Positions 8,982 through 17,864 are shown, counted from the first letter of the stretch. The stretch: 64,000 nucleotides of DNA from Sporocytophaga myxococcoides (GCF_000775915.1 NZ_BBLT01000003.1:186001-250000); one strand, 5' to 3'. Numbers and translations are program-made. The notes: generated by a model not told the origin, from the letters alone.

Positions 8982-10202
8982 ATGCGTAAATTTAACTTAC
9001 TGCTATCGCTGACTTTTTTACTAGTATTGACAGCCAAGGCACAAGATTCTACTTCGGCAGAGCCGGGAAAATTAACTATTACAGGCTATATCGATACCTA
9101 TTACAACTGGGCATTTAACAGGCCTAAATCAGGAAGTTTGCTTGGAGCCACTGGTGCGGGGAGGGCATTTGACAGAACGACCAATCAGGTTGCTATAGGC
9201 TTGGTTCAGACTAAATTCATGTATACATCCAAAAAAATTGAAATCGTAGCTGATCTTACTTTCGGACCGAATGCTGAGTTAGGTAACTTTGGTAATGTAA
9301 ATGCTCAAGGATATACTACTGGTAGCGCAAACCTTTATACAAATCCTTCCTTTTCAAATATCTATGGTTCATCCGCTTCTATCAAACAGGCATATGGAAC
9401 TTACAAAGCAACAGATAAGCTTTCATTTACAGTTGGTCAGTTCGGAACACACATAGGTTATGAAGTTATTGATGCTCCTGTAAATTATAACTACTCTTTA
9501 TCAAACCTTTTCAATAATGGTCCTTTTTACCATGTTGGAGCAAAAGCCAATTATGCTTTCAGTGATAAAGTTGGCGTAATGATTGGTTTAGTAAACAACT
9601 GGGATAACCTTTTTGAAAATAACAAACAGAAGTCAGGTGTTGCTCAGGTATTTGTGAGCCCGATTGAAGGAATGAATGTTTATGTAAACTGGATCGGTGG
9701 TTACAATGATGATACCTCTCTTGATACAGTGGGTGGTGCTACTCCTTGGGCTGTTAACTACAACAGACACTTATTCGATCTTACTGCGGGATACCAGCTT
9801 ACTGAAAAATTGTATGTTGGTTTAAATGGAGCTTATGGTTTTTATAAAGCAACTGACAATAACACAGAAGAGGCATTTAAAGCGCTTTCTTCTCCTTATG
9901 GTGAAGACAAATCTACCCTCACATGGGGAGGTTTAGCTGGTTATGCACATTATGATATCACAGATTTCCTAAGTCTTGGAGTAAGATATGAACATTTTAA
10001 AGATAAATATGGAATGAGATATCTGAAAAGTACTAACAACTCTTTGACAATCACTGCTCCGGTTACCCTTGCAGAAGGTGCTTTGGTCTTGAAACCAGAA
10101 TTTAGGATGGATACTTCCCCAACTAAAATTTATGAAGATAAAAATGGAGACGCTGTAAATAGTCAAACAACATTTGGCTTAGCTGCAATTTTTAAATTCT
10201 AA
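8982..10202 (+). CDS. Outer-membrane beta-barrel porin (OmpL-like, bbp2 type)
   Basis: A 406-residue protein with a signal peptide (~1-20, cleaved after TAKA) and then a succession of amphipathic strands with aromatic girdles: TITGYIDTYYNWAF near the N-terminus, LSFTVGQFGTHIGYEV, VGVMIGLVNNWDN, LYVGLNGAYGFYKA, FLSLGVRYEHFKD. It ends in a strand closing with Phe (TFGLAAIFKF), the usual outer-membrane insertion signal. The pattern matches the putative beta-barrel porin-2 (OmpL-like) family of Bacteroidota. The substrate is unknown. It stands alone with a long leader and its own terminator, suggesting separate and possibly strong expression. Confidence 0.88.
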   Translation: MRKFNLLLSLTFLLVLTAKAQDSTSAEPGKLTITGYIDTYYNWAFNRPKSGSLLGATGAGRAFDRTTNQVAIGLVQTKFMYTSKKIEIVADLTFGPNAELGNFGNVNAQGYTTGSANLYTNPSFSNIYGSSASIKQAYGTYKATDKLSFTVGQFGTHIGYEVIDAPVNYNYSLSNLFNNGPFYHVGAKANYAFSDKVGVMIGLVNNWDNLFENNKQKSGVAQVFVSPIEGMNVYVNWIGGYNDDTSLDTVGGATPWAVNYNRHLFDLTAGYQLTEKLYVGLNGAYGFYKATDNNTEEAFKALSSPYGEDKSTLTWGGLAGYAHYDITDFLSLGVRYEHFKDKYGMRYLKSTNNSLTITAPVTLAEGALVLKPEFRMDTSPTKIYEDKNGDAVNSQTTFGLAAIFKF

Positions 10203-10290
10203 TGGGTTCCAAAGCAAATAGATGTAAAAAACTTAAATGATCATGTGTTAAGTTAAATTTTTCAGGTTTATTTTTTTCATCTGGTTAGTT

Positions 10291-10323
10291 AAAAGCCCCG
10301 AGTCTATATGGCCGGGGTTTTTA
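10291..10323 (+). terminator. Terminator of the porin gene
   Basis: CCCCG (10296-10300) pairs with CGGGG (10313-10317), flanked by an A run upstream and a T run downstream. It sits between the porin and purK. Confidence 0.75.
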
Positions 10324-10357
10324 TTTTTAGTAATTTTGAGAAAAAACAGATTTCAAA

Positions 10358-11494
10358 GTGGAGTTTTATCAGGATTTTAAATTAGGAATTCTTGGCGGTG
10401 GTCAGCTGGGAAGAATGCTTATTCAGTCAGCTGTAGATCTTAACCTTTATGTATGCACTCTGGATCCTGATAAGGAGGCCCCCTGTGCAAAAATAGCTCA
10501 TGAATTTATCCTCGGCGATCCAACTGATTATGAAACTGTTTATAAATTTGGGAAAGATAAAGACCTCATAACTATCGAGATTGAAAATGTTAATGCGGAT
10601 GCTCTTCAGGCTCTTGCAAATGAAGGTAAAAAAATATTTCCTCAACCTTCATGCATTAAAACTATTCAGGATAAGAGGCTTCAAAAACAGTTTTACAGAA
10701 ACAATTCGATTCCTACGGCTGATTTTGAGCTTATCAATGACATAGATGAGCTTTCGAAATTTCCTCACTTGTTTCCTGCATTTCAAAAGTTGGGTAAATC
10801 AGGCTACGATGGGAGAGGTGTTCAACAGTTAAATTCGGTATCCGATCTTTCTAAAGCCATGGATGGGCCTTCTCTGATAGAAAAACAAGTAGATTTTGAG
10901 AAGGAAATTTCTGTAATTGTTGCCCGAAATATCAAAGGTGAAAAAGAACACTTTCCTGTAACCGAGATGATTTTTCATCCTGTTCACAATCTGGTGGAGT
11001 ATCTCATGGCTCCCGCTCAGATCACTGAAGCTCAGAAAAAAGAAGCTGTGGAAATTGCAGAAAAAGTAATTGAATCTCTGGGAATGGTAGGTTTGCTTGC
11101 GGTTGAAATGTTTCTTACAAAAGAGGGAAAAATCCTGGTAAACGAAGCAGCCCCTAGACCGCACAACTCAGGGCATCAAACCATTGAAGCCAATTTTACT
11201 TCTCAGTATGAGCAATTATTAAGAGCTATCCTTGGACTTCCCCTTGGATCTACAAAGCAATTAAAACCTGCTGCCATGGTAAATTTACTTGGTGCTGACG
11301 GCTATTCCGGACTTGCAAAGTATGAGGGGTTAAATGATGTTCTTGGAATAGAAGGAGTTCACATACATTTGTATGGAAAAAAAATCACAAAACCTTTCAG
11401 AAAAATGGGCCATATCACAATTTTAGATGATGAAATTAGTGGACTAAAACAAAAGGCCGATTTGGTTAAAGAGAGGTTTAGAGTAATAGCTTAA
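10358..11494 (+). CDS. purK: 5-(carboxyamino)imidazole ribonucleotide synthase
   Basis: An ATP-grasp enzyme that carboxylates AIR to N5-CAIR with bicarbonate in purine synthesis. The 378 residues match PurK. The N-terminus is FKLGILGGGQLGRMLIQSA, and ITIEIENVNADAL is the PurK E-(I/V)-E-N motif. The central ATP-grasp lid/loop is KLGKSGYDGRGVQ, and the metal-binding end is VNEAAPRPHNSGHQTIEA. The start is GTG at 10358, directly before conserved sequence, with no nearer ATG. purE follows on the same strand after a heptad-repeat spacer, so the two consecutive steps are encoded together. Confidence 0.96.
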   Translation: MEFYQDFKLGILGGGQLGRMLIQSAVDLNLYVCTLDPDKEAPCAKIAHEFILGDPTDYETVYKFGKDKDLITIEIENVNADALQALANEGKKIFPQPSCIKTIQDKRLQKQFYRNNSIPTADFELINDIDELSKFPHLFPAFQKLGKSGYDGRGVQQLNSVSDLSKAMDGPSLIEKQVDFEKEISVIVARNIKGEKEHFPVTEMIFHPVHNLVEYLMAPAQITEAQKKEAVEIAEKVIESLGMVGLLAVEMFLTKEGKILVNEAAPRPHNSGHQTIEANFTSQYEQLLRAILGLPLGSTKQLKPAAMVNLLGADGYSGLAKYEGLNDVLGIEGVHIHLYGKKITKPFRKMGHITILDDEISGLKQKADLVKERFRVIA

Positions 11495-11551
11495 TGAGTA
11501 ATAAGTATTAAGTTATAAGTAAAAGTTAAAAGCAGAAAGTTAAAAGTATAA
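11495..11551 (+). repeat. Heptad-periodic tract between purK and purE
   Basis: Starting at the purK stop codon: AGTTATA, AGTAAA, AGTTAAA, AGCAGAA, AGTTAAA, AGTATA. Period is 7 with one 6-nt slip. It sits inside a likely operon, so it is not simply a terminator element. Confidence 0.65.
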
Positions 11552-11625
11552 TTGTTCATTTCCTCTGCACTAAAGTCCATCTAGTTTGGGAAAGAGATTT
11601 AGGATGAGGTAAAAACTAAAAAAAC

Positions 11626-12126
11626 ATGGTTGGAATTATAATGGGAAGCCAGTCGGACTTAAAAATAATGTCCAAGGCAGCAGAAATTCTTGATGAATTA
11701 AAAGTTCCTTATGAAGTAACAATTGTTTCAGCACACAGAACCCCCCACAGAATGGTATCGTATGCTGAAAATGCAATAAATAGAGGTATAAAAGTGATTA
11801 TTGCCGGGGCAGGTGGTGCTGCGCATCTTCCTGGAATGGTTGCATCAATTACAACACTTCCGGTCATAGGTGTACCTGTAAAATCTTCCAATTCTATCGA
11901 TGGCTGGGATTCTGTTTTGTCTATTCTGCAAATGCCTGCAGGTGTTCCTGTTGCAACGGTAGCTCTTGATGGGGCTGTAAATGCTGGGATTCTGGCTGCC
12001 CAGATTATTGGCTCTCATGATCCGAAGATTGCTGAGAATCTGAAGAAGTATAAAACTTTTCTGAGAGAAAAAGTGGAAGAATCAGTACAAAAGCTTGAGC
12101 AATCAGGCTATAAGAATCTCCTTTAA
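11626..12126 (+). CDS. purE: N5-carboxyaminoimidazole ribonucleotide mutase (class I)
   Basis: Converts N5-CAIR to CAIR, the step after PurK. The 166 residues are typical. Motifs are VGIIMGSQSDLKIM at the N-terminus, the SAHRTPHRM substrate loop with the catalytic His, AGAGGAAHLPGMVA and PVIGVPVKS. The presence of purK next to it indicates a class I enzyme using N5-CAIR. It is separated from purK by ~130 bases including the heptad tract. Confidence 0.97.
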   Translation: MVGIIMGSQSDLKIMSKAAEILDELKVPYEVTIVSAHRTPHRMVSYAENAINRGIKVIIAGAGGAAHLPGMVASITTLPVIGVPVKSSNSIDGWDSVLSILQMPAGVPVATVALDGAVNAGILAAQIIGSHDPKIAENLKKYKTFLREKVEESVQKLEQSGYKNLL

Positions 12127-12296
12127 ACGTACCATTTGCATTTAAATTTAAAAAAAATTTCTGTCTATCCTTAATCAATTACTTTAAGGATAAAGTCCTG
12201 AATTTGAATTAAATGGACAAATTTTCCAGGTAGAATTCCGATTAAACTTTAACCCTTCTTTATTTGTTTTCTTGAGAAAGGGGAAGGAGTAAAGTC

Positions 12297-12743
12297 ATGC
12301 AAACGGATTATATTACAGCATTAGTAGTCAATCAGTTGATTGAAACTTGCAATGCAAGAGAGGCAGATTACAAAAAAGCTGCTGACAACATTAAAGACCC
12401 TTATTTTGCAGATATATTAAATAAATTTGCCACAGAAAGCGGCAGATTTTTTCTTGAGTTGCTTCCATTTTCAGAAAGCAGGGATGAAGAAGAAGAGGAG
12501 AAAGAAATCACTATCCTAAATGTGAGATATAAAGGATGGATGGATGTAGCATCAGGAAATACACTGGTTGATAAGAAGGGTTTATTCGAAAATTGTATTG
12601 ATCGGGAACGTTCAGCAATTGAAGTTTATGAAGCAGCTTTTAATGAGGAAATACCTGAGAAGCTGAGAGTTATTATAATTAAACATAAAAGTGCATTTTT
12701 TAAAGCTTGCTCAGATTTGAATAGTCTGGTAAAGGAGCTTTAG
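12297..12743 (+). CDS. Ferritin-like four-helix-bundle protein (DUF2383-like)
   Basis: A 148-residue, mostly helical, acidic protein without signal peptide. Features are LVVNQLIETCNAREADYKKAADNI, an acidic run EEEEEKE, and DRERSAIEVYEAAFNEE. It resembles the DUF2383 / PA2169-type four-helix bundle family: a first helix with DG/NAREADYKKAA, a middle WMD segment and a Glu-rich third helix. These are ferritin-fold proteins of unknown function, often linked to stress. It precedes terC by 73 bases on the same strand. Confidence 0.75.
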   Translation: MQTDYITALVVNQLIETCNAREADYKKAADNIKDPYFADILNKFATESGRFFLELLPFSESRDEEEEEKEITILNVRYKGWMDVASGNTLVDKKGLFENCIDRERSAIEVYEAAFNEEIPEKLRVIIIKHKSAFFKACSDLNSLVKEL

Positions 12744-12816
12744 CTATGATTTATTTGCAATAATCACTTTTTAACGGTTATTTGCGTTAAGGATTATATT
12801 AAAATTCTTTCAAAAA

Positions 12817-13590
12817 ATGTTTGAACCATTTCTGACTGCCGAAGGCATTATCAGTTTTCTTACGCTTTCATTAATGGAAGTTGTATTGGGAATTGATAAC
12901 ATCATCTTTATTTCAATCCTCTCTGACAGGCTACCCGTCGAAGCTCAAAAAAAAGGAAGACTAATTGGTCTTAGCCTTGCACTCATTATAAGAGTCTTCC
13001 TGCTGATGATTATTTCCATTATTGTAGGGTTTACTAAACCCGTTATGGAAATCAATGAGGTGGAGATTAGTTTGCGTGATATTATATTATTTGCAGGAGG
13101 GCTTTTCCTTGTCTATAAAAGCACAATGGAAATTCATGAAAAACTTGAAGGTGAAGTAGAACAATCAGCTAAAACTAAAAAGTTGTCTCTCTTATCAGCA
13201 ATTATTCAAATAGTGCTTCTGGACATAGTATTTTCATTTGACTCCATTTTAACTGCGATTGGTCTTGTAAATGATCCACATCGAGATATGCCGATTATGG
13301 TTGCAGCAATTATTGTTTCAATTGTAGTGATGTTGTTGTTTGCTAAGGGTATTAGCGATTTCATAAATGATCATCCTACTATAAAGATGCTTGCTCTTTC
13401 ATTCCTGTTATTGATCGGGATCCTCCTTGTGGCCGAGGCATTCCATTATCACGTTCCCAAAGGTTATATCTACTTTGCAATAGGGTTTTCCTTGGGTGTT
13501 GAAATGCTTAATATGCGTGCAAAGAGAAAATCAGAACCTGTCAAGCTGAGAAATAATCCGGAGCTGGAAGAAGAAGATAAGCTGAATTAA
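12817..13590 (+). CDS. TerC family integral membrane protein
   Basis: A 257-residue protein with about seven membrane helices. TerC signatures are visible: LTLSLMEVVLGIDNIIFISIL with the conserved Asp-Asn pair, LLSAIIQIVLLDIVFSFDSILTAIG with a second acidic pair, and KMLALSFLLLIGILLVAEAF. The acidic membrane residues are proposed metal ligands; members are linked to tellurite resistance, and in some bacteria to Mn export or loading of secreted metalloenzymes. The last ~15 residues are a charged tail. It ends at a hairpin. Confidence 0.93.
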   Translation: MFEPFLTAEGIISFLTLSLMEVVLGIDNIIFISILSDRLPVEAQKKGRLIGLSLALIIRVFLLMIISIIVGFTKPVMEINEVEISLRDIILFAGGLFLVYKSTMEIHEKLEGEVEQSAKTKKLSLLSAIIQIVLLDIVFSFDSILTAIGLVNDPHRDMPIMVAAIIVSIVVMLLFAKGISDFINDHPTIKMLALSFLLLIGILLVAEAFHYHVPKGYIYFAIGFSLGVEMLNMRAKRKSEPVKLRNNPELEEEDKLN

Positions 13591-13627
13591 GAACGCTGAT
13601 TTTTATTAAAATAATTTTAAGTTTGTA

Positions 13628-13665
13628 GTTCCTGCAAAATGTCTCAGAAGGTATTTTGCAGGAAC
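13628..13665 (+). terminator. Hairpin after terC
   Basis: A 13-bp perfect stem (13628-13640 with 13653-13665, GTTCCTGCAAAAT/ATTTTGCAGGAAC). The T tract behind it is weak (TTGCATTTTG), so it may act as a terminator or a 3'-end stabiliser. Confidence 0.65.
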
Positions 13666-13735
13666 TTGCATTTTGTGTGTTTTTGAAAAGAATTAATAAC
13701 CCTAACTGATCCTCTCGGATCCGACAATAAAAAAA

Positions 13736-14605
13736 ATGGTAGCAATCCTCATTAATGAGTGTCTTAAGGTGAGCGTGAAAAGCTCGGGCGCTGAACTGAT
13801 AAGTCTTAAAAAGACTATGGCAAACAAAGAATTCCTTTGGCAGGGAGATCCGGCCTTCTGGGGGAGAAGAGCGCCGGTATTGTTTCCTATAGTTGGAAAA
13901 CTCTCAGGAAATAAATATCATTCAGATGATCAGGTTTACGAATTGCCACAGCACGGTTTTGCCAGAGATATGCATTTTGACCTGGTAGATCAGCAGGATC
14001 AATCCCTTACTTATAAACTTACAAGCTCCGAAGAAACTCTGAAGCTTTATCCTTATAAATTTGAATTGACAATTGAGTACAAGCTTCAGAAAAGCAAACT
14101 ACTCGTTTCTTATGAAGTTAAGAATACAGATGATAAAACCATCTACTTTTCTATTGGTGCACATCCTGCCCTTCGTTGCCCAATAGAACAGGGTGAAGAG
14201 TTTTCTGATTATTATCTCGAATTTGAGAAAAAAGAAACTGTTAACAGGTATTTATTAACAGATGGTTTACTTAACGGTAAGTCGGAACCTGTCTTGAACA
14301 ATGAAAACATTCTGCCTCTTTCGGTAGATTTGTTTACGGGAAAAGATGCAATCATTTTCAAAGATCTGAAGTCAAGTGTAGTAAGTCTCAAGAGTAAAAA
14401 ATCTTCTCATAAAATCACCATGGACTTTGCAGGCTTCCCTTATCTGGGCATATGGACTAAACCTGGTCCGTTTATTTGCCTGGAGCCTTGGTTTGGAGTA
14501 GCAGATCAAATCGGTTTTGAAGGTCAGTTTAAGGACAAAGAAGCAATGAGATCTCTTGTAAAAGGGAAAACTTTCAAATGTGAATATTCAATAGATGTGC
14601 AGTAG
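13736..14605 (+). CDS. Aldose 1-epimerase family protein (LacX-like)
   Basis: A 289-residue galactose-mutarotase-fold protein. Landmarks are GAELISLKK near the N-terminus, FLWQGDPAFWGRRAPVLFPIVG, LPQHGFARDM with the first active-site His, IGAHPALRCP with the second His, and LGIWTKPGPFICLEPWFGVADQ near the end, where Glu would be the base. It fits the LacX-like branch of the family, whose substrates are usually unknown phosphorylated or free aldoses. Cytoplasmic, no signal peptide. It is followed by a heptad tract and a strong hairpin. Confidence 0.9.
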   Translation: MVAILINECLKVSVKSSGAELISLKKTMANKEFLWQGDPAFWGRRAPVLFPIVGKLSGNKYHSDDQVYELPQHGFARDMHFDLVDQQDQSLTYKLTSSEETLKLYPYKFELTIEYKLQKSKLLVSYEVKNTDDKTIYFSIGAHPALRCPIEQGEEFSDYYLEFEKKETVNRYLLTDGLLNGKSEPVLNNENILPLSVDLFTGKDAIIFKDLKSSVVSLKSKKSSHKITMDFAGFPYLGIWTKPGPFICLEPWFGVADQIGFEGQFKDKEAMRSLVKGKTFKCEYSIDVQ

Positions 14606-14636
14606 AAGCTGAAAGCAAAAAGCGTAAAGCATATAG
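14606..14636 (+). repeat. Heptad-periodic AAGCNNA tract after the epimerase stop
   Basis: Immediately after the TAG: AAGCTGA, AAGCAAA, AAGCGTA, AAGCATA, TAG. A C-containing flavour of the same 7-nt family, very similar to the tract after the radical SAM gene at 51925. Confidence 0.65.
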
Positions 14637-14639
14637 TTT

Positions 14640-14680
14640 GGCCCCTGATATTGATGAAAGTCAAAGTCAGGGGCCTATTA
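14640..14680. terminator. Terminator between convergent genes
   Basis: A 9-bp GC-rich stem (14640-14648 with 14667-14675, GGCCCCTGA/TCAGGGGCC). It separates the epimerase gene from the AAA+ ATPase gene read from the other side. Confidence 0.7.
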
Positions 14681-14724
14681 TTATACCATAGCAAAGATGC
14701 TAAGCTTTTAGCTTAATAATTGTG

Positions 14725-16236
14725 CTAATTCCTGCCAAATCCAAAATCAGTTTCATCTGCATCCGGCTCAGGACCAAGATTAAACATGGTACTCATGAGG
14801 TCTTTAAACTGTATTCCTTCATCCAGCTTTTGTTTACTTATCTGGCTTGTTTCGGCAAGTCCATGCAATAACAGCTCCATTTGTAAATTCAGGTCTTCTT
14901 TACTTAATCCTGGTTGATAATGTAAAACTGTCTCTTTAAGACCTGGAATGCTTTCAAGAGATTTCTCATATTCCGCATTAGACATGTTTTGGACAAGGTC
15001 TATATAATTTCCATCGCTAAACCAATCAGTGATTTTTTTGTATGGATTATCTTTCTTGGATTTTTTAATCTTTTCAGGTGAAGGATAAATTTTTTCAAAT
15101 GCTTTTCTTACTGTTTTTCCAACAAGAAAATAGGCAACATTAGAAATACCTTCTAATTCACCCTCATAAACCAATTCAACTTTTCCGGTAATTGAAGGAA
15201 TGGTGCCGAAAAGATCGCTTATCCTTCCTGAAGTGCTGTTTTCTCCGTTGATCAGCAAGCGTCTTTCCGCTGTGCTGTATAAATTTTCAAGAGCGGAAAT
15301 GGTAAGCCTTGCCGAAACACCGCTTTTCTGGTCTATATATTCGCTTGCTCTGGCTTCGAAAGAAACGTTTTCAAGAAGGTCTTTGAGAAGTTCAGGCATT
15401 TTTATACATTCTTTCTGAAACGGGGTTAATTTTGCTTCCTGTGAAGTAATTAGTTTAGAAACTTCCGGAGATTTAGGATAGTGTGTCAGAATCTGGCTAT
15501 CTATCCTGTCTTTTAATGGTGTTACGATAGAACCCCTGTTGGTATAATCTTCAGGGTTTGCAGTGAATACAAATTGTATGTCCAGAGGTAAGCGCAGTTT
15601 AAAACCTCTTATTTGAATATCGCCTTCCTGAAGTATATTAAATAAGGCTACCTGTATCCTTGCCTGCAAGTCAGGGAGCTCGTTGATTACAAAGATGCTC
15701 CTGTGTGATCTTGGAATAAGGCCAAAGTGAATAACTCTTTCATCCGCGTAGGTGAGTTTTAGAGAGGCCGCTTTAATCGGATCAAGATCCCCAATCAGGT
15801 CCGAAACGGAAACATCCGGAGTGGCAAGCTTTTCTGTATACCTTTCCGATCGATGTACCCAGGAAATCGGAGTCTCATCACCTTTTTCATCGATTACATC
15901 TTTGGCATATCGAGTCAAAGGGTTCAATGGATCATCATTAGCTTCACTGAAAGCTACAATGGGCATATATTCATCAAGGAGGTTCGTCATCAGGCGGGCA
16001 ATTTTAGTTTTTGCCTGTCCTCTTAATCCAAGAAGTATGATGTTGTGTCTTGAAAGAATTGCTGTTTGTAACTGAGGAATTACTGTTTCCTCATATCCTT
16101 TGATTTCCCCGAACAGGTTTTTCTTTTCCCTGAGCGCCCGAACCAGGTTTTCCCGCATTTCTTCCTTTACACTTCTTGATGCATACCCGGAAGCTTTTAG
16201 CTGTCCGAGTGTTTTTATATGACTGTTAGGATTCAT
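14725..16236 (-). CDS. MoxR / Mg-chelatase subunit I-like AAA+ ATPase
   Basis: A 503-residue cytoplasmic AAA+ ATPase. Walker A is GLRGQAKTK (70-78); Walker B is SIFVINELPDL with Glu replacing the usual first acidic position of DE; sensor 1 is FVFTANPEDYTNRG; an Arg-rich LKDRIDSQI follows. Sequence layout resembles the ChlI/BchI-MoxR group, which work with VWA proteins as metal-insertion or maturation chaperones. The C-terminal ~150 residues (KKSKKDNPYKK..., acidic end) are family-specific and may contact the partner. The gene starts 14 bases after the VWA gene, so the two are a clear operon. The target protein is unknown; no chlorophyll or cobalamin genes are nearby, so a cobalt or Mg chelatase role is unlikely. 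Confidence 0.9.
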   Translation of the reverse strand: MNPNSHIKTLGQLKASGYASRSVKEEMRENLVRALREKKNLFGEIKGYEETVIPQLQTAILSRHNIILLGLRGQAKTKIARLMTNLLDEYMPIVAFSEANDDPLNPLTRYAKDVIDEKGDETPISWVHRSERYTEKLATPDVSVSDLIGDLDPIKAASLKLTYADERVIHFGLIPRSHRSIFVINELPDLQARIQVALFNILQEGDIQIRGFKLRLPLDIQFVFTANPEDYTNRGSIVTPLKDRIDSQILTHYPKSPEVSKLITSQEAKLTPFQKECIKMPELLKDLLENVSFEARASEYIDQKSGVSARLTISALENLYSTAERRLLINGENSTSGRISDLFGTIPSITGKVELVYEGELEGISNVAYFLVGKTVRKAFEKIYPSPEKIKKSKKDNPYKKITDWFSDGNYIDLVQNMSNAEYEKSLESIPGLKETVLHYQPGLSKEDLNLQMELLLHGLAETSQISKQKLDEGIQFKDLMSTMFNLGPEPDADETDFGFGRN

Positions 16237-16250
16237 GGTTTAAGAGGTGA

Positions 16251-17351
16251 TTATCTCACTGTTTTTTTTCTGTTTCTAATAAAATCTTCGAAGATATATT
16301 CCCCAAGTCCGGTAAGAGAACTGTAAAAGGCACGCCCATTATTTGTTTTGGTAAACTCCTGAACAAATTGCTGAAGATATGGATCTTTTGCAATCATAAA
16401 GGTAGTTATCGGAATATTTAATCTCCTGCATTGACCCGCCATTTCAAGGGTTTTATTTACAACCTTTCTGTCCAGACCGAAACTGTTTTTATAGTATTTT
16501 GTTCCTACCTTCAAACAGGTTGGTTTTCCATCTGTGATCATAAAGATTTGCTTGTTATTAGTTTTTCTCCTTCTGAGAATGTCCATTGCAAGTTCCAATC
16601 CCGCATAAGTGTTTGTATGATAGGGACCTACTTCAAGATAAGGTAGGTCTTTGATTTCAACAGGCCAGGCATCATTACCGAATACTATTATATCAAGCGT
16701 ATCCTTAGGATATTTTACTTTTACTAGTTCTGCCAGAGCCATTGCTACTTTTTTCGCGGGAGTAATTCTGTCTTCTCCATATAATATCATGGAGTGGGAA
16801 ATATCTATCATCAGAACCGTACTGGTTTGAGATTTATGTTCCTTTTCCTGAACCTGAAGATCTTCATGGGTAAGTTTGAATTCGTCAATACCATGATTTA
16901 TCTGTGCAGTGTGAAGTGAATCGGTAATATTTATCGAATCCAGTGTGTCTCCGAACTGGTATGGTCTGATGTCCGCGCTAGGCTCATCTCCCAATCCTGT
17001 TTTTGAAGTATTATGATTCCCTTTTTGATTCTTTTTTAATTTTCCGAAAATTTCTTCCAGAGCGTTCCTTCTAATTACCTGTTCTGATTTGCCTGTAAGT
17101 TTAAAGGTTCCTTTTTCGGAATTATCTTCTTTAATAAAGCCCTTGTCGTTCAAGTCGCGGATAAAATCCCCCATTCCATAACTGTCATCAGTCATTCCGT
17201 GTTGACGGTCAAGGTCATTCATCCAGTTAAGTGCTTCGGAAACATCCCCTGAGGTATAATTCAGCAATTGGAAAAAAACCTTTGAAAGGTTGTCAAACCC
17301 TGAATCTCCCTTAGGCGGAGGTGTAAATTTTGAAAATCGTAATCCCTTCAT
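16251..17351 (-). CDS. VWA domain protein, partner of the adjacent AAA+ ATPase
   Basis: A 366-residue soluble protein. The N-terminal half is helical and charged; the C-terminal half is a von Willebrand A domain. Its MIDAS is intact: MIDISHSMILYGEDR (DxSxS), a Thr in the AKKVAMALAELVK/HTNTYAG region, and MITDGKPTC (the Asp). It ends in a basic tail (FIRNRKKTVR). VWA proteins of this kind bind a metal-dependent ligand and are remodelled by a MoxR-type ATPase, as with Mg-chelatase D/I or CoxE/CoxD. It is the first gene of the two-gene minus-strand operon. Confidence 0.92.
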   Translation of the reverse strand: MKGLRFSKFTPPPKGDSGFDNLSKVFFQLLNYTSGDVSEALNWMNDLDRQHGMTDDSYGMGDFIRDLNDKGFIKEDNSEKGTFKLTGKSEQVIRRNALEEIFGKLKKNQKGNHNTSKTGLGDEPSADIRPYQFGDTLDSINITDSLHTAQINHGIDEFKLTHEDLQVQEKEHKSQTSTVLMIDISHSMILYGEDRITPAKKVAMALAELVKVKYPKDTLDIIVFGNDAWPVEIKDLPYLEVGPYHTNTYAGLELAMDILRRRKTNNKQIFMITDGKPTCLKVGTKYYKNSFGLDRKVVNKTLEMAGQCRRLNIPITTFMIAKDPYLQQFVQEFTKTNNGRAFYSSLTGLGEYIFEDFIRNRKKTVR

Positions 17352-17670
17352 TTGGAGTTATTCTAGTTAACCTTTTAACATGGGTGGAAAAGTAAAAGTT
17401 TTATGTGCGAGACCACATTAATTTAGAATGATTTTGCCCCAATTCAAAGTTTTTTTGCAGATAATCTAAAGGATCTGTTATTGCCTGATTGCAATGGGAT
17501 TTTAATGTTTTGTGCATCTTTTGAAACTGTATTTTTTTTAATGATATGTTTGTGCAACTTATTTAATAACAGCGTTTTGGGTATTGATGATTATATAAAA
17601 TTTTTAACTTGAAACCGTATATATATACATTTTTTACATTAAAAATTAATATATAGCTGATGATATTTAG
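17352..17670. other. Non-coding AT-rich region upstream of the leu operon leader
   Basis: A divergent intergenic region between the VWA gene and the leu/ilv operon. No ORF or RNA gene is supported. It should hold the promoter of the VWA-ATPase operon. Confidence 0.45.
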
Positions 17671-17678
17671 TAAATTTG
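17671..17678 (+). promoter_or_regulatory. Candidate -7 box of the leu/ilv operon
   Basis: TAAATTTG matches the Bacteroidota -7 consensus TAnnTTTG exactly. No clear TTG is seen 19-21 bases upstream. It would start transcription ~10 bases before the putative leader ORF at 17698. Confidence 0.4.
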
Positions 17679-17697
17679 TAATTATTATCGCATAAAA

Positions 17698-17736
17698 ATG
17701 TGGAATTGTGGCAAGCTGTTAAGTGTTATCAGGTAG
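17698..17736 (+). CDS. Putative 12-residue leader peptide of the leu/ilv operon
   Basis: ATG at 17698 opens a 12-codon ORF, MWNCGKLLSVIR, ending in TAG. Four of five consecutive codons specify branched-chain residues (Leu, Leu, Ser, Val, Ile). It lies just after a perfect -7 box and upstream of two hairpins, the second terminator-like, before leuA. This is the arrangement expected for transcription attenuation by branched-chain aminoacyl-tRNA supply. The ORF is very short and could be chance; no competing antiterminator pairing was convincingly found by eye. Confidence 0.4.
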   Translation: MWNCGKLLSVIR

Positions 17737-17766
17737 TAGAAAATGTTTAAGTCATTTGATATATTA

Positions 17767-17818
17767 TTTAAAACCCTCCTTCTGAAAGTCAAATATTCAG
17801 TTGGGTGAGGCATTTAAA
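17767..17818 (+). promoter_or_regulatory. Leader hairpin upstream of leuA
   Basis: TTTAAA-AC-CCTC (17767-17778) pairs with GAGG-CA-TTTAAA (17807-17818) around a 2x2 internal loop, with an inner CTGAA/TTCAG stem (17782-17786 with 17796-17800). It has no T run. It lies between the putative leader peptide and the terminator. Confidence 0.45.
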
Positions 17819-17825
17819 CAAATAT

Positions 17826-17864
17826 AAAAGGCCATTCTCAACAAAAGAGGATGGCCTTTTCATT
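17826..17864 (+). terminator. Terminator or attenuator upstream of leuA
   Basis: A 14-bp stem with one mismatch (17826-17839 AAAAGGCCATTCTC with 17847-17860 GAGGATGGCCTTTT) with a T-rich 3' arm. It lies only 37 bases before the leuA ATG and in the same direction, so it must be bypassed to express the operon; no other complete gene precedes it on this strand. It is therefore read as a candidate attenuator. Confidence 0.6.
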
